This document shows, one piece after another, positions 26,445 through 34,818 of a DNA stretch of 64,000 nt. The number at the start of each line of letters is the position of its first letter. The stretch's first letter is position 1. The translations under genes and the position numbers were made by a program. The notes under the pieces are model-generated. The model worked only from the letters and a program-made list of their open reading frames with translations. It searched no databases and was not told the origin of the DNA. Source of the DNA: Novosphingobium sp. 18050 (GTDB taxonomy: Bacteria > Pseudomonadota > Alphaproteobacteria > Sphingomonadales > Sphingomonadaceae); NCBI RefSeq assembly GCF_902706195.1, contig NZ_CACSJO010000006.1, positions 148,709 to 212,708 of the forward strand. Direction: 5' to 3'.

Positions 26445-27269
26445 TCAGCCCTGCGCAGGGTCCTTTCCGAACTGCACGCGCCGCTTACCGATGAAAGCGC
26501 CGACGCCCTCCTCGAAATCCGCCAAAGCCACGTTTTCCGCCACTTTTTCGCGCTCAAGGTCAAGCTGGGCGGCAAGCCCGTTCGCAGCTGCTACGGCAAT
26601 CATCGCCTTGGCGTCGCGCAGCACTTTCTGCGGTCCGCGCGCCAAGGCGCGCGCCTGCTTCTCCGCCGCATCGTCCAACTCCTCGGCCGATACGATTCGC
26701 CCGATCAGACCGATCGCCAGCGCTTCCTCGGCACCCACCTTGCGCCCGCTGAGGAACATGTCGGTCGCCCGTTTCACGCCGATCGCGCGCGGCAGCATGT
26801 AGCTGAGCCCGCTATCGGGCGAGAGGCCGATAAGGCCGTGCGCGCAGAGGAAATAGGTGCTCGCATCGCCGAAACTGAAGTCCGCGCCCAGCGTGTACAT
26901 CATCGCCGCGCCCGCCACCGAACCGCGTGCTGCGGTAACAATCGGCTGGGGAATTGCGCACCAGTTGCGCACCATCGCACTCGCATTGTCGAGCCGCTGC
27001 CAGTAGCTGCGCGCCCGTTCCTCGCGGTTCAGGTCGAGCGATGCAGCCATCCCGGCAACGTCGCCTCCGCCACCAAAATTGTCGCCCGCCGCCTTTACCA
27101 GCACCACGCGAACCGCGCTGTCATCGGCGATCTGCGCGAAGAGCCGGGCCAATGGGACTACCGCTTCGGTAGGGATGGCATTGCGTGCTTCGGGACGATT
27201 GAACGTAAGCGTCAGCACCCCCTCGGACAGCGTTACGAGATAGGGTCCCTGGCTGATTTGCTCGATCAC
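26445..27269 (-). CDS. Crotonase-family protein lacking the hydratase glutamates (PaaG-like isomerase?)
   Basis: A 274-residue crotonase, GTG start preceded by GGGAGAG. By alignment by eye with the canonical crotonase at 6255, the two catalytic glutamates are replaced: methionine in AGAAMMYTLG and histidine in LCAHGLIG. The motif SPDSGLSY and its aspartate resemble 1,2-epoxyphenylacetyl-CoA isomerase (PaaG)-type proteins. An isomerase or other non-hydratase role is therefore more likely than hydration. It reads leftward from operator site 5, which is shared with the divergent P450 gene. Confidence 0.82.
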   Translation of the reverse strand: MIEQISQGPYLVTLSEGVLTLTFNRPEARNAIPTEAVVPLARLFAQIADDSAVRVVLVKAAGDNFGGGGDVAGMAASLDLNREERARSYWQRLDNASAMVRNWCAIPQPIVTAARGSVAGAAMMYTLGADFSFGDASTYFLCAHGLIGLSPDSGLSYMLPRAIGVKRATDMFLSGRKVGAEEALAIGLIGRIVSAEELDDAAEKQARALARGPQKVLRDAKAMIAVAAANGLAAQLDLEREKVAENVALADFEEGVGAFIGKRRVQFGKDPAQG

Positions 27270-27326
27270 GAAGCTCTCCCGAAGCAGCTAAAAATTTCCC
27301 GGCTTGATTGAATGTCCGAGCATATT

Positions 27327-27342
27327 AGTATGCCTGCGAACC
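27327..27342. promoter_or_regulatory. Cluster operator site 5 (palindrome)
   Basis: AGTATGCC/TGCGAACC. The right arm is close to consensus, the left is weak. It sits between the divergent crotonase (start 27269) and P450 (start 27389), 47 bases before the P450 start codon. Confidence 0.58.
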
Positions 27343-27388
27343 GATGGCACGCTCAAAGCGGCCACGCAAGCCTTGAGAGGATACAGCC

Positions 27389-28630
27389 TTGAACGCGCAA
27401 TCCCCCAGCAGTTTCGCCGATCCCGCCGTCCAGCGCTGCCCTTTTCCCTTCATCGAGCAGCTTCATGCCGAATCGCCCGTGTACCGCGATCCGATCACCG
27501 GGTTTTTCGTTGTCACCCGCTATGCCGACGTGGCGCTGGTCAATGCCGATCCGGCGCTTTTTTCCAACAAGACCACCCTGCTGATCTCCAAAGCGCACAG
27601 CCCCAATGCCGCCGAGATCGAGCGCCGCTTTCGCGAGAACGGCTTCCCGCGCATCCATACGCTGGTTTCGAACGATCCGCCCGACCACGGCCGCTACCGC
27701 GCCGTCGTAGACAAAGTGTTCGCACCCAGCTTCGTGCGCTCGCTTGAGCCGGGGATCGTGGAGATCGCAGACGCCCTGATCGACGCGCTTCCCGAATCGG
27801 GCGCCGCCGACCTGCTCCACGAATACAGCCTCAAGATCCCGATGTTCGTGATCTGCGACCAGCTTGGCGTCCCGCGCGAAATGTGGCGCAAGTTCAAAGC
27901 CTGGTCCGACGCCGAGATCGAGATGATCAACCCCGCGCTTGACCCGGTGCGCGAACTGGAACTGGCCGACCTGCTGATCGAAGCCCAGAACTACCTTTAC
28001 GACCGCGCCCGCGAATATCAGCAGCAGCCTGCCAACAAGCTGCTCAGCCTGGTCGCGAACTCGGAGGTGGACGGCCGCCCGATCGCGCCTGCGGAAATCG
28101 TCGCCATTGCCGAACAGCTTCTGGTAGCCGGCAACGAGACCACCACAAGCGCCATCGCCATCGCTCTGTCGAAGCTGATCGAAGATCCCGAGCTGGCTCA
28201 GACCCTGCGCGGGCAGCCAGATAAGATCGGCACTTACTGCGAGGAAATCCTGCGTCTCCACGCGCCCTCGCCACACCTTTACCGTGAAGTCCTGGCCGAT
28301 ACCGAGATCGGGGGCGTGGCGCTGCCCAAGGGCGCGATCGTGCAAGTCAGCTATCTCGCTGCCAATCGCGACGAAGCGCAGTTCGCCTGCCCATCAAAGC
28401 TCGATCTCGATCGCAAGGGGGCGAAGAACCACCTCGCATTCGGCCGCGGAATCCACTTCTGCATCGGCAACCAACTGGCCCGTACCGAGATGCGCATTGC
28501 CGTAGGTCGGCTGCTCGCCCGCGTCGATGGGCTGGCATTTGACCCCGAAAAGCCGCGTCCGCAGTTCGCCGCGCTCTATCACGTCCATACGCTCGACAGC
28601 CTCGACGTGACCTATACGGCGAGGCGCTGA
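27389..28630 (+). CDS. Cytochrome P450
   Basis: A 413-residue soluble bacterial P450. The haem-binding segment FGRGIHFCIGNQLAR carries the thiolate ligand Cys358; the I-helix motif AGNETTT is at residues 247-253 and an EEILRLHAPSP segment forms the ExxR. Start is TTG at 27389 with GAGAGG upstream; no in-frame ATG is better placed. P450s of this kind hydroxylate terpenoids, steroids or fatty acids. No ferredoxin or ferredoxin reductase is encoded nearby, so redox partners must be supplied in trans. The kinase-like gene follows after 3 bases. Confidence 0.93.
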   Translation: MNAQSPSSFADPAVQRCPFPFIEQLHAESPVYRDPITGFFVVTRYADVALVNADPALFSNKTTLLISKAHSPNAAEIERRFRENGFPRIHTLVSNDPPDHGRYRAVVDKVFAPSFVRSLEPGIVEIADALIDALPESGAADLLHEYSLKIPMFVICDQLGVPREMWRKFKAWSDAEIEMINPALDPVRELELADLLIEAQNYLYDRAREYQQQPANKLLSLVANSEVDGRPIAPAEIVAIAEQLLVAGNETTTSAIAIALSKLIEDPELAQTLRGQPDKIGTYCEEILRLHAPSPHLYREVLADTEIGGVALPKGAIVQVSYLAANRDEAQFACPSKLDLDRKGAKNHLAFGRGIHFCIGNQLARTEMRIAVGRLLARVDGLAFDPEKPRPQFAALYHVHTLDSLDVTYTARR

Positions 28631-28633
28631 GCA

Positions 28634-30139
28634 ATGCTGATCCCGAACGACAAGCTCCTCCACGCGACCCGCCGCGAGTATCGACGGATGCAGCCGATGC
28701 TCAGTCAGGCGGGGGTACAGGCCTCCGCCGGGGTGGCGATAGGCCATGCGCTGAACCTGCTGTCCACCCGCTCCCACGGCGGGCTGAAGGCACTGGAGGC
28801 GCAGGCGCGGGCACTGACCGTTGCGCTTGAACAGGTCCGTGCGCTGGTAGCTGAATCGAGCGAAGGGCGCGATCGCTGTGATGCACTGCTGCATGACCTT
28901 GAAGCCCCGTTACCCGACACGATCGAAGACGCTGAAGCAGACATTCGCGATGTCCTCTCGCAGTTCGAAGAATGCATCCACGCCCTGCTGGCCGACCGCG
29001 CGATCACCAAAAAGGCGTCGCTTGCGCAAGTTCTGGTCCGCTGGGAAGCCGGCGATCTGGCCGGGCAACTCGATGCCGAGGAAGCGGGCGCGGAAACCGA
29101 CTTGGCCGTTACCCGAGACATACTGGAACGCTACCTGAGAGACCGCTTCGACGAACAAGGTCTGACCGTGACGTCTTTCGCGCCGCTCCCCGGCGGCTTC
29201 GGCAAGGAGACGATTCTTTTCGCCGTTTCGGGCGAGGCGTTTTCCGGCGAGTTCGTCATGCGCCGCGATCCGGGCGGAAACGATTCGCTAACGAACGACT
29301 GCCACGAGGTTTTCCGAGAATACCCCGTCATCAAGGCCGCATTCGAGCGGGGCTTCCCCGCACCCGACGCACTCTGGGTCGATACCGAACACGCGCTGGT
29401 GCCAGGCGGTGACTTCATCGTCATGCGGAAGTCTCCCGGACGCCTCGGCGGAGACATCTTCGGCGCCGCTGCCACCGTGCCCGCGCGCTTCGCCGATGTA
29501 CTGGGCGATATTGCCGCGCGGCTGCACACGCTTGAACCGCTGGAGGAACTCGGCACGCTCTCCAGCTTCATCTCTCCCGACTTGTGGCACCTGCCGCGCA
29601 GCGAGGCGGCGCGCCGCTACATCGCCGGGTGGTACGACTACTACCGCAGCGAGGTGCACACCCCCTCGCCCGCGCTTTGCGCGATCTTCAGCTGGCTACT
29701 CGACAACGTACCCCGCCGCGAGGGGCGCGCGGCATTGCTGCACGGCGATTTCGGCTTCCACAACTTCCTGTTCGAGGACGACGAACTAAGCGCTGTACTC
29801 GACTGGGAGTTCGCTCATATCGGCGATCCTGCGGAGGAACTGGGCTACATCGCCATGGCCACCGAAGGCGCGATGGACTGGGACCGCTTCATGGCGGCCT
29901 ACCGCGCCGGCGGAGGCGATGATGTCGACCCGCAGGCCTTGCGCTTTTACCGGGTCTGGGCCCACGTGCGCAACGCAGCGGCAGGCAACATCCTGGCCAC
30001 GCGCTTCAGCAATGGCCCGGTGGATGACATCAAGCTCACGATCCTGCCCTTTCACCACTTCCCCCGCTTCATAAGCGAGGCGGCGCGGCTGATTGCGCAG
30101 GCCGAAGCGGAAAAATCGCCGGCCGTGACGGCTGCGTGA
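28634..30139 (+). CDS. APH-like phosphotransferase with N-terminal helical domain (copy 2)
   Basis: A 501-residue protein. Residues 1-160 are helical and charged; the APH fold follows, with a canonical catalytic loop HGDFGFHN (His370, Gly371, Asp372) and DWEFAHIGDP for metal binding. Of the five APH-like proteins in the window this one and copy 5 keep the standard HGD. The family includes LvaA (4-hydroxyacyl-CoA kinase) and the kinase half of ACAD10/11. It is coupled to the P450 (3-base gap), suggesting that the hydroxyl group made by the P450, or a later hydroxyacyl-CoA, is phosphorylated; this is inference. Confidence 0.82.
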   Translation: MLIPNDKLLHATRREYRRMQPMLSQAGVQASAGVAIGHALNLLSTRSHGGLKALEAQARALTVALEQVRALVAESSEGRDRCDALLHDLEAPLPDTIEDAEADIRDVLSQFEECIHALLADRAITKKASLAQVLVRWEAGDLAGQLDAEEAGAETDLAVTRDILERYLRDRFDEQGLTVTSFAPLPGGFGKETILFAVSGEAFSGEFVMRRDPGGNDSLTNDCHEVFREYPVIKAAFERGFPAPDALWVDTEHALVPGGDFIVMRKSPGRLGGDIFGAAATVPARFADVLGDIAARLHTLEPLEELGTLSSFISPDLWHLPRSEAARRYIAGWYDYYRSEVHTPSPALCAIFSWLLDNVPRREGRAALLHGDFGFHNFLFEDDELSAVLDWEFAHIGDPAEELGYIAMATEGAMDWDRFMAAYRAGGGDDVDPQALRFYRVWAHVRNAAAGNILATRFSNGPVDDIKLTILPFHHFPRFISEAARLIAQAEAEKSPAVTAA

Positions 30140-30155
30140 AATGCGATATCGGCAT

Positions 30156-30184
30156 GGGCGCGGGGCTTTCGGGCCTCGCCGCCC
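30156..30184. terminator. Long GC-rich hairpin between convergent genes
   Basis: An 11-base-pair stem with one bulge and one G-T pair, loop TTTCGG, between the ends of the kinase-like gene (+) and the AttH/CrtC-like gene (-). No T-run follows, so termination by this hairpin alone is unproven. Confidence 0.5.
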
Positions 30185-30208
30185 GGCATCGCACCCAGGC
30201 CCGCTGGC

Positions 30209-31252
30209 TCAGCCCTTCATGTGCCAGTGCGAGAATGTGTCCATCAGGTCGCCGTGGCCGGGCCGGCCGTCCCAGTCCAGTTCAATCAGATGCATCCATG
30301 TCAACATAGTGCCCCAGTACATCTTGGGGTAGCTTTGCCGCACAGCGGCGCGCAACTTGTGCCTGTCGCCCGCCGCGTCAGTCACTTCAAGAACGATTGC
30401 ACGGGTCATGCGCGGATCGTCCGCGTCCGCCTCGCACGCAATCGTCACCGAGCGGACCGCCCGCGGCTCGCCGTTCTTCGAAATCCAGCCGCTGCGTAGC
30501 GTGACGCTTGGGGTGGCACCGCCGTGTTCCCATTTGTTCGCGGCGCGCGCGTGCGCTTCTTCGGTACGCCACGAAGCATAGGCGTCACCCATCATCGCGG
30601 TATCGAGCCAGGCGATAACGAAGCCGTCGCCGGTGTCGTCCCAGCCGGTGATCCAGCGATAGGGCGGGGTGTCCTCCGGCTGTTCCGGGCGCTGGTAGCC
30701 CCAGCTCCTGTCGCGGACATAGCGGCTGTCGATGGCAAAATGCTCACCCGCCAGCGTCAGTTCGCCCCGGTTATGCATCAGCTGGGTGAAGTGCTTGCCG
30801 CCCGGCCGACCGACCGGAGGCAACAGCGCCCGGCTCTCCAGATCCAACGCAAAGCCGCGCGCCACGTCGTTCATGCTGATGGTCAGGCGTTCGAGCGGCT
30901 CCGCGATGGCGATGTCCATCGTCAGGCTGCCCAGTTCGAGGGCGAAGCGGCTTGGGCCCTCGGCAGCCGGGAGATAAAGATGCTCGTTGAAGTAGGCGGA
31001 TTCCAGCTGATGCCCGAACCGCAGCGCACCCCGGTTCACGAAGACATGCGCCGACATCGTCGCCAGCGCCGGATGCCACAGCAGGTAGATATTGCAGTTA
31101 ATGTCCGCCTCGGGGACGTTGAAGCCAAGGAGATACGTCTCGACGCGGTTAAATGGAGCGTCTGCTTCATTCGCGTGGAGCAGGTCATCTTCGGGGACAA
31201 CGGGCGCGAAAGGCAGCACCTGACCTTCGTAAGTCGCCTCGTACCGGATCAT
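30209..31252 (-). CDS. AttH/CrtC-like protein, copy 5
   Basis: A 347-residue protein with RDRSWGYQRPE starting at residue 180, identical through RDRSWG to copy 1. The N-terminal half matches copy 1 (GFNVPEADINC against GFNIPEKAINC). ATG 31252 is chosen because it overlaps the previous stop by four bases; the frame to 31372 is the shadow of the helical partner gene. Last gene of a four-gene leftward operon (33749 to 30209) behind operator site 6. Function unknown; the shared motif marks the family. Confidence 0.7.
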   Translation of the reverse strand: MIRYEATYEGQVLPFAPVVPEDDLLHANEADAPFNRVETYLLGFNVPEADINCNIYLLWHPALATMSAHVFVNRGALRFGHQLESAYFNEHLYLPAAEGPSRFALELGSLTMDIAIAEPLERLTISMNDVARGFALDLESRALLPPVGRPGGKHFTQLMHNRGELTLAGEHFAIDSRYVRDRSWGYQRPEQPEDTPPYRWITGWDDTGDGFVIAWLDTAMMGDAYASWRTEEAHARAANKWEHGGATPSVTLRSGWISKNGEPRAVRSVTIACEADADDPRMTRAIVLEVTDAAGDRHKLRAAVRQSYPKMYWGTMLTWMHLIELDWDGRPGHGDLMDTFSHWHMKG

Positions 31253-31746
31253 CGCCTTGGCCCCCTGCCCGAAAATGCAGGCGCGATCAGGCGCGCCTCG
31301 TCCATCAACTGTGCGCCGATATAGCCGCCGATTTCCCGGCGAAGGGCCTGATACCCCTCGTTCCCGGCCCAATCCCCAGCCAGACCGTCGAGCTGGGCCT
31401 GAACCGCGACCAGCGAAGCCCGCAAACGCAGCGCCTCATCACCCTGTCTCTGCAAAGTCCACAAGTCGGCAGGTTCGTTTGCCAGCGCGGTGCTAAGGCT
31501 CTCCGGCGACACGGCCCCGGTCTGCTCCATCCAGTCGGCGATGTGTGCCAGCAGGGTGCGCAGTCGGGCGATGTCGCGCATCAGCACCTCGCCCTCCTCT
31601 TCGATGCGCAGCATGACGTGGCGCAGCAGATGCTCGATCGTCGCCGCGCTGCTACGTGCTTCGATAGAAGACAATTCAGGCACGATCTCTCGCGAGAAGC
31701 TGGCCGCGACTGTGGCAAGCACCTCGCGGCAAGTCGGGTGGATCAT
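31249..31746 (-). CDS. Small helical protein, LvaB/DUF6285-like
   Basis: A 165-residue, all-helical, charged protein (TIEHLLRHVMLRIEEE; DLWTLQRQGDEALRLR). It is encoded between the APH-like protein and the AttH/CrtC-like protein with ATGA overlaps on both sides. In the levulinate (lva) system a small protein, LvaB, is needed together with the kinase LvaA; as I recall the family is DUF6285. Its pattern resembles the N-terminal extension of the two larger kinase-like proteins in this window, so it probably works as a detached subunit of the kinase next door. Confidence 0.62.
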   Translation of the reverse strand: MIHPTCREVLATVAASFSREIVPELSSIEARSSAATIEHLLRHVMLRIEEEGEVLMRDIARLRTLLAHIADWMEQTGAVSPESLSTALANEPADLWTLQRQGDEALRLRASLVAVQAQLDGLAGDWAGNEGYQALRREIGGYIGAQLMDEARLIAPAFSGRGPRR

Positions 31747-32834
31747 GACGCTGCCTCCTGTGCCTGCATTTCGACAGACTGGTTCAGTTCCTCGAACAGC
31801 GCCGGGTCAGGCCCTTCGCCGAGCCCCAGCGCATGGGCGAGTACCCGTTTCACTGCATGCTGCACTTCGGTGGCGGTCCAGCTTTGCCGCACGGTGGCAT
31901 TGGCGCTACGCTGGACGACGGTGGTGGTGTAAGCGAACATCACCAGCCGTCCGAACATGCGAGCAAGCTGATAATAACGCACGTTTTCCATGGTGACAGG
32001 AACCGCTGCGACCTGGTTGTAGTAGGCCACGGCGCGGTCGAGGTCCCACACCGTCTCGCCATCGATGACAATAACCTCTGTAAAACCCTGCACCATCGCG
32101 AGGTCGCTGGCGGGATCGCCGATCCAAGCCTCCTCCCAGTCGCTGAGGGCGACGATCCGGCCGTCGCGGAAGACTTCCTCGCCCAGTCCGTTTGTACCCT
32201 TGCACAGACTTACACGGCCGGCGGACGGCGCGCCTTCGAGGAGAACCCGTGCCACTTCGGCGAGCAAAGGCTGAGGCTCCGCGCCGAATTCCGCCAGCAG
32301 GGCGCGCTGGCGGCGGACATAGAACCGCGCCGCATCCGCTTCATCCTCGGGCGCACCGAGGATCGCGGCGAAGCCTACTGCGCGCCAGTCGGCATCGTGG
32401 ACAGCGGCCAGTGCGCGCATATGCTCCTGCGCGGCGGCAAAACGGATACGGGCACCGTCCTCGCCCGCCAGCGCATAGCCCCCGATCTGCCAGCTGCCGT
32501 CGATCAATTCGCGCGCAAAGAAAGGGCGCGGGCAGGATGCCGGGTCCTCCTCCCAATAAAGCGCGCGAGCAGTAGGCAGGCCCATCCGGCCGAGCCGATC
32601 GTAGATCGCGAATTCCTGATCGAGGCTGGTCGGATCGCCCGCGCCGGCCGGATGGTCGGTGCGGATCGTGACGGACTGCGGCGCGCCGTCCTCACCCCGA
32701 TAATGCACGAACCATGTCTGGCGCGAAGTCCCGCGGGTGAACCGCTCGAAACGGTCCACCGTGACGGCCTGCCCCTTCCGCCGGTTCATGTAGCTGACGA
32801 ACCATTCGGTGCAGAAATCGGGGAAGGTCTCCAT
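31743..32834 (-). CDS. APH-like phosphotransferase with altered catalytic loop (copy 3)
   Basis: A 363-residue APH-fold protein without the N-terminal helical extension. The catalytic loop usually reads HGDxxxxN; here it reads KGTNGLGE (Lys212, Gly213, Thr214), so the catalytic aspartate is threonine and the asparagine is glutamate, while the metal-binding SDWEEAWIGDP is kept. From memory a KGxNG...GEE version recurs across a subfamily, so this need not be a dead gene. Kinase activity is doubtful; binding or a different chemistry is possible. Coupled to the helical partner by ATGA. Confidence 0.75.
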   Translation of the reverse strand: METFPDFCTEWFVSYMNRRKGQAVTVDRFERFTRGTSRQTWFVHYRGEDGAPQSVTIRTDHPAGAGDPTSLDQEFAIYDRLGRMGLPTARALYWEEDPASCPRPFFARELIDGSWQIGGYALAGEDGARIRFAAAQEHMRALAAVHDADWRAVGFAAILGAPEDEADAARFYVRRQRALLAEFGAEPQPLLAEVARVLLEGAPSAGRVSLCKGTNGLGEEVFRDGRIVALSDWEEAWIGDPASDLAMVQGFTEVIVIDGETVWDLDRAVAYYNQVAAVPVTMENVRYYQLARMFGRLVMFAYTTTVVQRSANATVRQSWTATEVQHAVKRVLAHALGLGEGPDPALFEELNQSVEMQAQEAAS

Positions 32835-32849
32835 TCCCTCGCTCCCGGA

Positions 32850-33749
32850 TCAGGGGTCCAGCCAGGAGTCGCGGTCAATGCCGGCATTCGGCCGGGCGAA
32901 GCGCACGATCTTGTTCAGTTCCTCGCCTATCTCGGTAGGATCAAGCGCAGCGTCCATGCGTGGGCCGTGCTGCCAGCTCTCGATCACCGAATAGCCGAAA
33001 CCCCAGGCCTCAAACACACGGCCGTTAATGGCCTTGGCGTCTTCACTGGCGAGATAGGCGACCAGCGTGGCAATCCATTCGGGCTGGCGGCGGCGTACCT
33101 GCTCTTCGGTGAGCTGGCGCAGGCCTTCGGTCATACGGGTCTGGGCGCGCGGGGCGATGGCGTTGAGACGCACGCCGAAACGCGCCAGTTCTCGCGCCGC
33201 GACGACGGTCATTGTCGCAATGCCCGCCTTGGCCGCCGCATAGTTGGTCTGCCCGATATTGGCGAACAGGGCACTATGCGAAGTGGTGTTGATGACGCTG
33301 GCGTCGAAGGTCTCACCGCCCTTGCTGCGCACGCGCCAGTAATTGGCGGCATGGTGCAGCGGTGCGAAGGTGCCCTTGAGGTGGACGCGGGTGACGCTGT
33401 CCCATTCATCCTCGGACATGTTCACAAGCATCCGATCACGGATGATGCCGGCATTGTTGACGAGGATTTCAAGGCTGCCGAACGTATCGACGGCCTGCGC
33501 CACCATGTCCTGCGCCGCCTGCCAGTTGGATACATCGGCCGTATTGATTACGGCCTTTCCGCCCAGCTTTTCGATCTCGGACACGACTTCCTCAGCCGGT
33601 GTGGTGTCGGCGCCGTCGCCCGCAGCCGACGATCCGAGATCGTTCACGACGACATTGGCACCGTGCTTGGCGAGCATGATCGCATAAGCGCGGCCCAACC
33701 CTCGACCGGCACCGGTTACAATTGCTGTCCGGCCTTCCAAAAGAGCCAT
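32850..33749 (-). CDS. SDR resembling the dehydrogenase part of multifunctional enzyme 2 (HSD17B4-like)
   Basis: A 299-residue SDR with GAGRGLGRAY at residues 13-22, NNAG mid-protein and a YAAAK active site. The N-terminus, MALLEGRTAIVTGAGRGLGRAYAIMLAKHGA, and the ADVSNW segment resemble peroxisomal 3R-hydroxyacyl-CoA dehydrogenase (HSD17B4). It would oxidise 3-hydroxyacyl-CoAs or hydroxyl groups. First gene of the leftward operon from operator site 6, shared with the divergent SDR at 33919. Confidence 0.85.
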   Translation of the reverse strand: MALLEGRTAIVTGAGRGLGRAYAIMLAKHGANVVVNDLGSSAAGDGADTTPAEEVVSEIEKLGGKAVINTADVSNWQAAQDMVAQAVDTFGSLEILVNNAGIIRDRMLVNMSEDEWDSVTRVHLKGTFAPLHHAANYWRVRSKGGETFDASVINTTSHSALFANIGQTNYAAAKAGIATMTVVAARELARFGVRLNAIAPRAQTRMTEGLRQLTEEQVRRRQPEWIATLVAYLASEDAKAINGRVFEAWGFGYSVIESWQHGPRMDAALDPTEIGEELNKIVRFARPNAGIDRDSWLDP

Positions 33750-33852
33750 GGATTCCTCCCCTTTCGCTTAATTTACTGCCGTTATTCCCCGTGCATGGCC
33801 GGGGTCTCTTACCATCCGAGCTAAGTTCACCATTGCACCGGGTCAAGAAGAA

Positions 33853-33868
33853 AGTACTCTTGCGAACT
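33853..33868. promoter_or_regulatory. Cluster operator site 6 (palindrome)
   Basis: AGTACTCT/TGCGAACT. The right arm has the GCGAAC core; the left keeps six of eight consensus bases. It lies between two divergent SDR genes, 50 bases before the rightward ATG. Confidence 0.62.
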
Positions 33869-33918
33869 AATTTGTGTTCGGCCGGATAAGCGGCGGCACC
33901 TTTCGGGAGCAAGGATAG

Positions 33919-34704
33919 ATGAGATTTTCGGACAAGAATGCGCTGATTCTGGGGGCTTCGGCCAAGGGCGGCACCGGCTTCGCCATCGCCCGGGCGCTGG
34001 CCCGCGAAGGCGCGCACGTGACCATCGCGGCGCGCAGCGACGACAAGCTGGCCAAGCTCGGCGCCGAAATCGGCTGCCGCTTCCTGCGCTGTGATGCGGG
34101 ATCGGCAAAGGACATCGCCGCACTGGCCGATTTCGCAGCGCAGGACGGGCCGCTAGACATCGCCGTCAACGCCGCCGCGCTGCCAGTGATCGGATCGATC
34201 GCCAGCCTCTCCATGACCGAAGTGCAAGGCGCGCTAGACGTCAATTACCTCGGTATGCTGCACTTCGTGCGCGAAACCACCGCAAGGATGAACGACGGCG
34301 GATCGGTGATCCTGATAAGCTCCTACAGCGCGCAACAGCCGATCCACCCCCACTTTGCCTACGCTTGTGCCAAAGCCGCCACCGATTGCCTGGTTCGCTA
34401 TGCGGCGCTGGAATATGGTCCGCGCGGCGTCAGGGTGAATTCGATCCAGCCAGGGCCGATCAAGTCTGACCTTGCCAAGGACCTCTTCGCCATCCCCGGA
34501 GTAGAGGACATATATGCGCGCGAGGTTCCGCTCGGCCGCGTCGGGCTGCCCGAAGACTATGCCGATGCCGCGCTCTGGCTGGCAGGGCCGGCTTTCGTCA
34601 CCGGGCTGAACATCCCGGTCAACGGCGGCAACCAGCTCACCCGCATGCCCCGCGTCGATGAACTGCCGATGGGCGAGGCCAGCTACGAAGGCGACTATAA
34701 CTGA
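33919..34704 (+). CDS. Short-chain dehydrogenase/reductase
   Basis: A 261-residue SDR with an unusual glycine motif GASAKGGTGFA at residues 13-23 and YACAK as active site. IPVNGGNQLTRMP near the end is a typical SDR C-terminus. Single gene on the plus strand behind operator site 6. It could oxidise or reduce a ring hydroxyl or carbonyl; no substrate can be assigned. Confidence 0.83.
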   Translation: MRFSDKNALILGASAKGGTGFAIARALAREGAHVTIAARSDDKLAKLGAEIGCRFLRCDAGSAKDIAALADFAAQDGPLDIAVNAAALPVIGSIASLSMTEVQGALDVNYLGMLHFVRETTARMNDGGSVILISSYSAQQPIHPHFAYACAKAATDCLVRYAALEYGPRGVRVNSIQPGPIKSDLAKDLFAIPGVEDIYAREVPLGRVGLPEDYADAALWLAGPAFVTGLNIPVNGGNQLTRMPRVDELPMGEASYEGDYN

Positions 34705-34720
34705 CAAGCGCAAAGAAAAA

Positions 34721-34746
34721 CCGCCGGGGCATCAAAGCCCCGGCGG
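34721..34746 (-). terminator. Rho-independent terminator of the TonB receptor gene
   Basis: A perfect 10-base-pair stem (CCGCCGGGGC / GCCCCGGCGG) with a six-base loop. On the minus strand it is followed by TTTTTC, so it is a standard terminator for the receptor transcript; it may also end the SDR transcript from the other side. Confidence 0.85.
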
Positions 34747-34818
34747 CAGGTAATCTCAAGGGGAAAAATAGTTGGGAGAGAGGCCCGACCTACCCTGGAG
34801 ATAAGAAGCTGCGAGGGA

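Noticed and set aside
31833..33824. A 663-residue open frame on the plus strand
   Set aside because: It lies antisense to the kinase-like and SDR genes, whose frames carry clear family motifs. Long antisense frames are common in such GC-rich DNA and this one has no recognisable domain.
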